Made by a program: the position numbers and the translations under genes
NCBI GenBank assembly: GCA_023935145.1
Contig: CM043699.1
Location: forward strand, 124,261,036 to 124,325,035
DNA: 64,000 nt
Direction: 5' to 3'
Origin: Bretschneidera sinensis
Lineage: Eukaryota > Streptophyta > Magnoliopsida > Brassicales > Akaniaceae
Part shown: positions 35,005-44,208 of the stretch, piece by piece
Numbering within the stretch: position 1 is the first letter of the stretch
Layout: every line of letters begins with the position of its first letter
Notes under the pieces: generated by a model
Databases searched by the model: none
Told to the model about the DNA's origin: nothing
The model's input: only the letters and a program-made list of their open reading frames with translations

Positions 35005-36212
35005 AAGAAGTTAAATCTTGCTTTGGTTGGAAATTAATTTAAGTATCAATCTTCATTTGGTTAGAGACTCTAGTTTGTGGTAAGTTAGTATGATTAGTCT
35101 TAAACATTTAGAAAAGTTTTATGTGTGATTATTTTGTGAATATATTTGCAGTCTCGACAAGCTCTAGAACTTACTTGATAACCACTTGAGGTGAATTCCT
35201 AGAATGCACATTACTTAGGATATGATATAGGCCATTTTTGGACCGTTTGAGCCTGTTAAACCTACCATTGCTATATTTACCACTAGTCACCTATTTGAGC
35301 CTTTTCTTGAAAAAGAAGTGAGCCTTGTTTCTTTCAATAGCCCATTTACTCACCTTTATGAGCCTAAAGAGAATATTTTATTATTACCTTTCTCTTAAAA
35401 GAACTTAGCTATACACATTTATTAAGAAACACTTAAAAGGAGTAAGAATGGAAATATGAGAAAATATCACTACCATAACCCAAGTACATTAAAGGAGATT
35501 AGTTGGGGGTTATGTAAAAGAAAAGAAAAATGAAAAAGGAGTATAATGGTCTTATGCCAAAATACAAAAGAAAAGTGAATTACGGCAAAGAAAGAAGAAA
35601 AGAAAAGAAAAGTAGTGATTTTGAAAAAAAAAAAAATGCTCGAAAATGGTCGAAAAAGTTGGGTGTTGAAGTAAGGTTATCTAGTGCTTAAAAGTAATTG
35701 TGTTTAAAGCTAAGAGATTGAGTTCTTTTTCTCGTGAATCTTTTCCATTTTTTCTTAACCTTTACCTTAGCCTAACGTTACAAGCTTATTAAAGACCTAT
35801 TGATCCAATGTAATGTGATTTTTCTATAATAGTGGAGAGTTATTTGAAATGTAAGCATATAGAGCTTGTTTTTATGAGTGACGTCACGAAGTTTATCATG
35901 TTTTAGAGGCCAAGACTTGCATTCATGAATGTTATGCATAAAATCATCCGGGTGTTCGGATTAACGGTTTGTGGTAAGATGGATGTTAAGAGTCAATAAC
36001 GATTTTAAGATTGATGTTTGGATTACTTTTGGATTTGGGTGAAATTTAATGATTCTTTGTGCCGTGTGTTATGTGCAATTTTTGAGACAAAATGTGAATT
36101 ACTCTTGGTTAACACTAATATTGCTTTTCATTTACTTTGATTCCCACCGTAGAATTCATCTCTTGTTTTCACTTGAATTGCTAGGGACTAGAAATAAGCT
36201 AGTTAGGGGTTG
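35005..36212 (+). other. Non-coding 3' internal region and polypurine tract of element D
   Basis: No gene seen. It collinearly matches the reverse strand of 42526-44000 in element E. It includes an A/G-rich run (about 35510-35640) and ends with AAGCTAGTTAGGGGTTG (36196-36212), the polypurine tract, directly before the LTR. Confidence 0.75.
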
Positions 36213-37032
36213 TGATGAGAGTCATAAAATGCATCTTAACAGTACTTAATTGTTATCATTTTAGGGTTGATCTAGATTTTAATTGCACTTTTATACATTA
36301 ACAACTCTAAAGTATCATTCTTGGATCATTGATCTATTTCGATGCATTTTCAGGTACTTTAAGCTCAAAAGAGGAGGAAAAGTTATCATTGCTTAAGGCA
36401 CAAAGACTCGAGGCATACTGGAGTGAAGGAATGCTTCCGGAAGGACAAGATAGAGGGCTTAAAAGAGCAACAACTGCTGCCCGCACTGGGAAGGAGTTTC
36501 ACTAAATTGCTAGAATTGCCGGTACAGATCAATCATCTTTGCAAATTAAACTGTATTAATACAAGAAGAACCAAGAGATGAGCCATATATGCTTAGAAAG
36601 ATCCAGAAGTCTATTTTTTGGAGAATTTTGTGGTTCATAAAAATGATTTTTCTAGAGAAAGTTATGTCATGTGTGCTTGAAAGTAAAGAATAATTCATAT
36701 CAATTACATTAGGGTTTATACATACGCTTTAATTGAATATTTTCCGATTGTCTATTTGGGATGTGAAACTTGCAATCGAGATAAAAACAACTGAATCAAG
36801 TTAGGATTAGGGCAACGAACCTAGGGAGGACTTCCGGAGCCTTGTTGTTTCTTTATTATATCGATAAAATCTATTTACACAATTACAATTTTCTCACAAT
36901 TCAGATTCTGGCATTTGATCTTTATCGTTTGTGTTGAGGTTCACACCTTCTTTTATAGTTATCTTGTTTCCCTGTGGAATCAACACCCCAAAGCTGTACT
37001 ACAATTACTGCGTTATGTTTTGGGCGTGATCA
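36213..37032 (+). repeat. Element D 3' LTR, internally deleted (820 bp)
   Basis: Matches the 5' LTR at both ends but lacks the segment from about 30797 to 31487. The joint AAAGTTATGTCATGTG sits where the 5' LTR has AAAGTTATGG on one side and AAGTTAGGTCATGTG on the other, so the shared AGTTA marks the deletion edges. The TATA box is lost. Confidence 0.9.
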
Positions 37033-37735
37033 AAGACAATAACGCAATAAAGGACTAGTATATATAATTAATATACCGAAATCAATTGCATCCTAAATTC
37101 CACACATAAGAGAAGCCTGACTGAACTTATATGGAGAAAAAGAACAACAATCACCAGAGTTAAATAAAATCTATGGAAGAAGAAAATATAATTGTCTATC
37201 ACACAAAAACATCAACTTTAATATTAAATAAAGGGAACAACTCAAAATAATTATTCAATGTTAAAAATACAAATACTGAATTAAATACAAGCCAAACCCA
37301 CTATGTCTAGGAGTTAATCTCTTCACCTTGGTTGAAACTTAGCCTAGCCAATAATACATAATCAAAATAGCTATTGGTATTTGTCTAAGGTTTAAATAGG
37401 TTTAAACATGGCTCAAAGATGGTTAAATTCTAAACCAAGTTGGAGAATTAAAGTTCATCAAGTTAAAAGGCTGCACACATGTGTGTGCATCAATTAGGAG
37501 CAAGATAAGGGCAGACGCACTGGTGTGCGCACTTCAGCACACAATCAGGAAAGTGTGCGCACTACTGTGTGGAGGGGCAGCATCAGTGTGAACCTAGGCG
37601 CCCCTCCACCAGCACCCTGGCACCTAGAATGATGTCTCCCTGACCCACACCACTGCCTAGGCGCTCCCCACCAGCACCATGGCATCCAGAAGGTGTGCAA
37701 AGGTGCCCTACCCAGCGACATGACGCCCCTTGTTG

Positions 37736-37749
37736 AGCGCCTAGGCGCT
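37736..37749. repeat. Perfect palindrome AGCGCCTAGGCGCT
   Basis: It lies in the GC-rich segment of F's 5' LTR, about 170 bases before the TATA box. The 3' LTR copy (near 49285-49310) has decayed to AGTACCTAGGCTCT. Confidence 0.85.
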
Positions 37750-37917
37750 AGGCACACCAAAGCACACATGGACAGCTTACTTTAGCCTTCTCTTAGGTGC
37801 ATAGCACAAGGTTAAAATGCATAGCACCACTTAGGATTGATGGAGGGCCACGATTAAGTGGAGATCATGATGAAAGGGTGGAAATTGATTCACAAGAATG
37901 TCCAAGATGTGGATGGC

Positions 37918-37925
37918 TATAAAAG
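37918..37925 (+). promoter_or_regulatory. TATA box of element F 5' LTR
   Basis: TATAAAAG in GGCTATAAAAGGGG, a strong plant-type TATA box. The 3' LTR has GGCTATAAAATTGG near 49478. Confidence 0.7.
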
Positions 37926-38391
37926 GGGTTTCCTAGCCTCATTTTTCACAAGAGAGAAGAATCGTTGTTGTGACATTGTGTGAGATCAAATGTAATACAA
38001 GAGAGAATTGTGTGAGAGTGCAAAGACACATAAACACAAGAGGGACTCTTTGTATTGAGGCTGGTTATAAAGAAGAGAGGTTAGTAGATAATTGATAGGA
38101 AACATTGTAATAGGTCTATCACTTTCTCATTCTCTTCTTGGTTTCTTCAAGAACTTGAGGTTTCTTGAAGGGGCTTGCTGAATTGTAAGAACCATTGATT
38201 TAGTGTAGAGAGTTCAAAAGAACTCACGGGGACGTAGGCACATTGCCGAACCTTGATAACAATTACTTGCCTTCTTTATTTCTTTGATTTTCTGTTCCTG
38301 TTTTCGATTCAAATTCTTTCTACAAGTCATTCTAGACTTGGGTGTTTGGAAGATCACCACCTAGACATCTTGTTAAGGTGATTTCCAACAT

Positions 38392-38403
38392 TGGTATCAA
38401 AGC
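38392..38403 (+). other. Primer binding site of element F (tRNA-iMet type)
   Basis: TGGTATCAAAGC, one base after the LTR end, one change from TGGTATCAGAGC. Confidence 0.9.
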
Positions 38404-38651
38404 TTTGGACAGTGGTATTAGAGCTGCATAGCTGGGTATCGGAGCAAGAACAAGAAGGTGACGGAGCCAAGACTCCAAGAATCAAATATTAACTTCTTGG
38501 GTGGTTCAAAAATGGTGTAAAGATCAAGATCTGATCGTGTTCTTGAAGGTTGATTCAAGAATAATGTTAAGATCCATCTTCGATCTGTGTTCTTGAGGTT
38601 GAAGAAAGCATTTGTGGGTAGTGCATAAATCTGGGATCTTGTCCGCAAAAG

Positions 38652-41171
38652 ATGGTTTCAAATTTCCGTGTTGAGAAGTTTGATGGAAAGGGAGACTTTG
38701 CCCTTTGGAAGCGGAAGATCAAGGCGGTTCTAATACAACAAAAAGTGGACTTGACTATTGGAGAAGATGATGCTTTTCTAGCAAGTGTCATGGAGGACCA
38801 ACGGACTGAGATGAAGAAGATGGCTTACAGCACCATTTTTTTGCACATGTAGGATAGTATCACAAGGGAGTGCAGAGACTCGGAGGATCCGGCTGTCATA
38901 TGGAAGAAACTAGATGAGTTGTTTCTTACCAAAACTCTCCCTAACAAGATTTATTGTCTTAAAAGAATCTTTGCTTTTAAAATGGACCCTAGTAAAGAGT
39001 TTCAAGATAATCTTGATGTCTTTAAGAAGCTAGTTCAAGATTTGAATAGCTGTAGCATTATTTTTCCGGATGAACAATTGGCTGTTATCTTGTTAAATTC
39101 TCTTCTTGATTGCTTTAATAATTTGATTAATGCTATTGAGTGTGGAAGGGATACTTTGACAAAGGAGATTGTGATCAATACCATAAGGGCACATGATTTC
39201 AAAGCCAAGATGAATAAGACATCAAGTGGAGAGGGGCTATTCGTAAAAGGAAGGCCAGCAACTCGGAATGACAGTAACAATGGCTACTACCGGGACAAAG
39301 GTAGAGGAGAAAGCCATAGGAGAGCACACTCAAAACTAAGGGTTGGAGGAAGGAGATACTTCTACTGCAACAAGGAGCTCCATTTCAAGAAAGATTGCAA
39401 GAAGAGGATGTGGGATGAGAGAAGAAGCCATACCAAGAATGGAGGGGCTTCGGTTGCCATAGGAGAACAGCAAGGTGATGATGTTCTTGTTGTGTGCTCG
39501 GATATAAGCAAGGGGCAAGAAGGCAGCGGGAAATGGATCTTAGACATCGGGTGCACTTGTCACATGTGCCCTCACTGGGAATAGTTTAAGAATTTCAAGG
39601 AGATCAATGATGGAAGGGTCTTCTTGGGGAATGAAAATTCTTGCCAAGTGAGAGGGATTGGAGACATCGAATTAAGGATGTTTGATGGAATGACAAGGCT
39701 GCTTGAAAATGTGAGATATGTTTCAGATTTGAGGAGGAACTTGATCTCATTGGGGCAGCTGGATTCCATTGGATACACATGCAAAGTAAAGGGAAGAAAG
39801 ATCAAGATAGCCAAGGGATCTTTGGTAGTGATCAAGGCAGCAAGAAATGATGGACTCTATGAGATGATCAGAGACACGGACATCAAGGTTCAAGCAGCAA
39901 GCTTGATGGTTGAGATGGAGAAACTCGATTTCTGCGAAAGCTGTGTTCTTAGGCAGCAACATCGGGTCAGCTTCAACACTGGAGTGCACAAATCTAAGGG
40001 CATTCTTGACTACATTCATGCGGACCTTTGGGGACTAGCAAGGACACCAACACAGGGAGGTAACTTTTACTTTCTGTCTTTAATTATGATTATTCAAGAA
40101 GAGTGTGGGTTTATTTGGTTAGACATAAATCAGATGCCTTGAATAAGTTAGTGGAGTGGAAAGGGTTGGTAGAGACTCAAATGGGTAGAGTAGTTAAGGG
40201 GATAAGAACCGATAATGGCTTAGAAATTTTTAACCAAGAACTTGATCAATTTTGTAGGTTAAATTTCATTCTAAGACATTGGACGGTTGTGGAAACCTCT
40301 TAGCAAAGTGGAGTTGCTGAGTGGATGAATAAGACCCTTATGGAAAAAGTTTGGTGCATGTTAAATAGATCCGGTTTACCAAAATATTTTTGGGGAGAAG
40401 CTGTGGCTATAGCTGCATACTTGATAAATAGATCACCCTCTAGAGCTTTAGAGCTCAAGACTCCCATAGAGATGTGGAGTGGAAAACCCCCTGAGTTGGA
40501 CAACCTTAGGACTTTTCGGTGTGCTGCGTATACACAACAAAAGGATGATAGACTTAGCCCAGGATCTAAAAAGTGTGTGTTTATAAGATATGGGGAAGGG
40601 GCTAAGGGGTATAGGTTGTGGTCCTTAGAGAAAGAAGGATTGAAACTCATAATAAGTAGGGATGTTAATTTTAATGAATTGTTATTTCCCTACTTAGAGA
40701 AAACTAACCCTGCAGGGGCTAGTGAGCAAACTAGTTCAGAAGTTGTGGAGCATCGCATCAAGGAGAACTCGGTTCAGGTAGAGCAAAGGAGGCAAGAGGG
40801 ATCAGACCAGGTAGAACCCTTGGATGAATTCCAAGCTCAGCACACTCAAGAGGAGGCTGGACAAGAAGAGGTTGATGCAGCAAGTCAGAATGACTACCAG
40901 CTCACAAGAGACCGGGAAAGAAGGCTGGTCAGACCACCTTCAAGATATGGGCTTGTGGATACTGTGGATACAGCAGCTCCTTGGATAGAAGGAGAGATGA
41001 GTGAACAAAAGACTTACACGGATGCCATGGAGCGTAAGGATTCGCCAAGATGGAAGCTAGCTATGGAGGAAGAAATTGATTCTTTGAGGAAGAACAACTT
41101 CTGAGAATTGGTGAAAATTCCAGGAAAGCAGAAAGTTGTAGAATGTAAGTGCACTTACAAGATCAAAGAAG
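38652..41171 (+). pseudogene. Element F gag-protease-integrase and start of RT
   Basis: One polyprotein frame from the ATG at 38652 (MVSNFRVEKFDGKGDFALW, typical TNT1-like gag). Stops at about 38850 and 39582, a small deletion near 40085 shifting the frame, then stops at 40301 and 41102. Domains: gag; zinc knuckle YFYCNKELHFKKDC (first Cys is Tyr); protease WILDIGCTCHMC (Asp-Ile-Gly for Asp-Ser-Gly); a shortened pre-integrase region; integrase with DYIHADLWG and RTDNGLEIF; and a post-integrase segment with RLVRPPSRYG. RT begins KLAMEEEIDSLRKNN and is cut by element E. Compared with element G, about 25 codons before KLDFCESC are missing. Confidence 0.9.
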
Positions 41172-41176
41172 GGTAC

Positions 41177-42525
41177 TGATTACACCCAAAACAGTAACGC
41201 GGTGTTATAGTACAGCTTTGGGGTGTCGATTCCACAGGGAGACAAATTAACTATAAAGAAAGATGTAAACTTTAATATGAGACGATATGATCAAATTAAA
41301 TATAGAATCTGAATTTGATAGTAAGACAATTGTGTAAAGTAGATTGTGAAATATAATAGGAGAGCAACAAGGATCCGGGAATCCTCCCTAGGTTTGTTGC
41401 CCTAATCCTAGCTTGATTCAGTTGTTTTTATCTCGATTGCAAGTTTCACATCCCAAACAGGCAATCGGCAAATATTCAATTAAAGCATATGTATAAACCC
41501 TAATTTGATTGTTATGAAATACTCTATATTTTCAATTCATGCACATATGATCTATCCTTTAAGTTTATCAAGAAACGACAATATATCTTTGATGACAATA
41601 TTGCAGTAATGGACAAACCTAAAGGCTAGATCTACCGGACTCAATCATACCCAAATAATCTTGACATAAAGAAAGCATGACTAAATCTATATCAAGGAAA
41701 AAGATACAATCACCGGATTAGATGAAATCTTTATAATTAGAATAAAAAGTAAATCATAACAATATTTGAATGTTAAAGCTCCATTACAACTCAATCAAAT
41801 AAGGGAAATAGAAACAACTACACCTAGGGATTCATCCCTTCTCCTTGCTTGGAGATTAGTTAGCCATGGGGCTCATGGTTGCACAATGGAAGGAAAGTTG
41901 CTGCTCTCTTGAGTTCTCCAGATTTTTCAATCTCCAATTACAAACCCTAAGTGGTATATTTATAGTTTACAAGGTCTAGGGGTGTTTTAGGGTTTGAATA
42001 AGTCATTAAAGACCTAATTAGGGTCTAACTCGGAGTGCACAAGGCTGTGCGCGCGCTGATTCAGAAAGTCTGACCTCTGTCCGCTAAAATCGCCATAACT
42101 TCCTCTAGAGAAATGATTTTAATGAACCGTAAAATCCTCCAGAAAATAGACTTCCATATCTTTCTAACCATATGTGGCACACTTCCTGGTTATTTCTACA
42201 TCGATACAGTTTAATTTTTAAAGATGGTTGATTTGTATGCCAACTCCAGCAACTTAGTGAAAACTCCTTCCATAGTTTCTCTTCATCTTGGCTCTTCCGC
42301 GATCATTCTTTTGCTTGAGTGTTCAATGGAACTTTGTGTTTCAAAATGATGATAGTTTTTCCATCTCCTTTAACTCAAGATACCTGAAAAATGCACCGAA
42401 ATAAATTAATGCTCCAAAAATACCACTTTAGAGTTGTTAATGAATAAAAATGCAATTAAGACCTAAATCAACCCTAAAGTGCTAACAAATAAGAACGATT
42501 ATAATGCATTTAATGGCTCTTATCA
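41177..42525 (-). repeat. Element E 3' LTR (1349 bp)
   Basis: On the minus strand TGATAAGAGCCATTAAATGC to GGGTGTAATCA. Near-identical to 46849-48196. No gene. Confidence 0.95.
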
Positions 42526-42542
42526 CAACCCCCAACTAGCTT
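42526..42542 (-). other. Polypurine tract of element E
   Basis: On the minus strand AAGCTAGTTGGGGGTTG abuts the 3' LTR. Same sequence as in element D apart from one base. Confidence 0.9.
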
Positions 42543-44089
42543 ATTGCTAGTCCCTGGCAATTCAAGTGAAAACAAGAGATGAATTATATGGTAGGAGTTA
42601 AAAACAACGTAAAGCAATGCTAGCTTTGAACCAAGAGTAATTCACTTTTTGTCTCAAAAATTGTACATAACATACGGCACATAGAATCATTAAATTTCAC
42701 CTAAGTCCAAAAGTAATCCAAACATCAATCTTAAAATCGTTATTGACTCTTAACATCCATCTTACCACAATCCATTAGTCCGAACATCCGGATGAATTAT
42801 GCACAACATTCATGAATACAAGTCTTGGCCTCTAAAAACATAACAAATTGTGTGACATCAATCACATAAACAAGCTCCATAGGCTTATCTTTCAAATCAT
42901 TCTCCACTATTGTAAAAAAAATCACACTTCATTGGATCAATAGGTCTTTAATAGGCTTGTAATGTTAGGCCAAGGTAAAGGTTAAGGAAAAACGGGAAGG
43001 ATTTGCAAGTAAAAGAACTTAATCTCTTAGCTTTAAACACAACCACTTTCAAGCACTAGATAACTTTACTTCAATGCTCAACTCTTTCAACAATTTTTTT
43101 ATAAAAGCATATCTCTTGACAAGTCACCACTTTTTCTTTTCTTTTTCTTCTTTCTTTGCCATACTTCTCTTCTTTTTCTGTTTTTGGCAAATACTCATTC
43201 ATCTCTTTTTTTTTTTTCTTTTCTTTTCCACAACCCCCAACTTATCTTCTTTAATATACTTGGGTTATGATTTTTCATATTTCCATCCTTACTCCTCGTA
43301 AGTGCTTCTCAACAATGTGTACAACTAAGTTCTTTTAAAAGAAGGGTAAGGATAAAATATTTTTAGGCTCATAAGGGTAAGTAAATGAGTTTTTGAAAGA
43401 AACAAGGCTCAAATTCTTTTTCAAGAAAAAGGGCTCAAAAAGGTGACTAGTGATATATATTGCAAGGGTAAGTTTGAAAGGCTCAAACGATTCAAAAATG
43501 ACCTATATCATATCCTAAGTAGTGTGCATTCTAGGAATTCGCCTCAAATGATTATCAAATAAGTTCTAGAGCTTGTTGAGATCGCAAAAGTATTCACAAA
43601 CAATCGCACATAGAACTTTTCTAGATGTTTTAGACTAATCATTCAATCTTACCACAAACTAGAGTCTCAAACCAAATCAAGATTGATACTTAAATTATTC
43701 TCAAACTGAAACAGAATTTAACTTCTTATCATTGACATGTGAATTAACTCTAGAGCAAACACAAAGCATGCTAAAAATAAACAAAAAGGAAAATGACACC
43801 AAGCAGTTCAATGGAAAAAAAATGTATGGAAATAAAGAATATGGAAACAAAGAGATGTGTTTCCTCCACCCCCAACTTAAAAATTTCATTGACCTCAATG
43901 TAAAAGAAAGAGTAAAAGAAACTCCCTTTGTAGCCAAAGGTGCACAGAAGCTGAAAATTGTGCTCCACCATTTGAACTGCTTCGTATATTTTCCTTGAAA
44001 AAGAAATACTAAGTTAATACTAGAAAACAACAAAATAATAATAATAAATAAGAAAAAGAAATATGAAAAACAGTAAAAATAAAAGGATA
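42543..44089 (-). other. Non-coding 3' internal region of element E
   Basis: No gene seen on either strand. It includes a polypyrimidine run at 43120-43230 (A/G-rich on the sense strand), matching the run in element D, and an inverted-repeat-like CATTGAGGTCAATG on the sense strand near 43890. The 110-codon minus frame at 43701-44033 has no recognisable similarity and is not kept in element D. Confidence 0.7.
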
Positions 44090-44145
44090 TGTTGTGGGTT
44101 GCCTCCCATGAGCGCTAAATTTTACGTCTTCGGCCAGACGTTGCA
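44090..44145 (-). other. Conserved post-ORF block with hydrophobic ATG frame in element E
   Basis: On the minus strand GGCCGAAGACGTAAAATTTAGC, then ATGGGAGGCAACCCACAAC. The ATG frame codes about 28 residues: MGGNPQ and then an Ile/Leu/Phe/Tyr-rich run, before a stop (frame about 44024-44110). It is almost the same as the first 28 codons in element D. Confidence 0.55.
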
Positions 44146-44208
44146 CCACTCTCACTGCTGGCCTCACTGTGGTGCTGAAAATGAGGCTCCAATTTAATGG
44201 CCTTAATG

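Larger units (their letters stand above)
30346..37032 (+). mobile_element. Element D: gag-only Athila-like retrotransposon
   Basis: 5' LTR 30346-31853, primer site 31859-31876, decayed gag-protease ORF, non-coding 3' region, polypurine tract, 3' LTR 36213-37032. Perfect duplication AAGAC (30341-30345 and 37033-37037). The internal region is about 4.36 kb with no RT or integrase. It is the same family type as element E, in opposite orientation and older. Confidence 0.9.
37372..38390 (+). repeat. Element F 5' LTR (1019 bp)
   Basis: Starts TATTGGTATTTGTC (decayed TG) and ends TTCCAACA. It has about 95 bp (around 37594-37690, GC-rich, with CCCCTCCACCAGCACC) not present in the 3' LTR. It holds a 14-base perfect palindrome AGCGCCTAGGCGCT (37736-37749). 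TATAAAAG at 37918-37925. Confidence 0.9.

Noticed and set aside
37545..37769. A 74-codon minus-strand ORF in F 5' LTR
   Set aside because: It comes from the GC-rich palindromic segment of the LTR and is disrupted in the 3' LTR copy.
43701..44033. A 110-codon minus-strand gene downstream of E gag
   Set aside because: Not conserved in element D, and the region is otherwise non-coding with polypurine runs.
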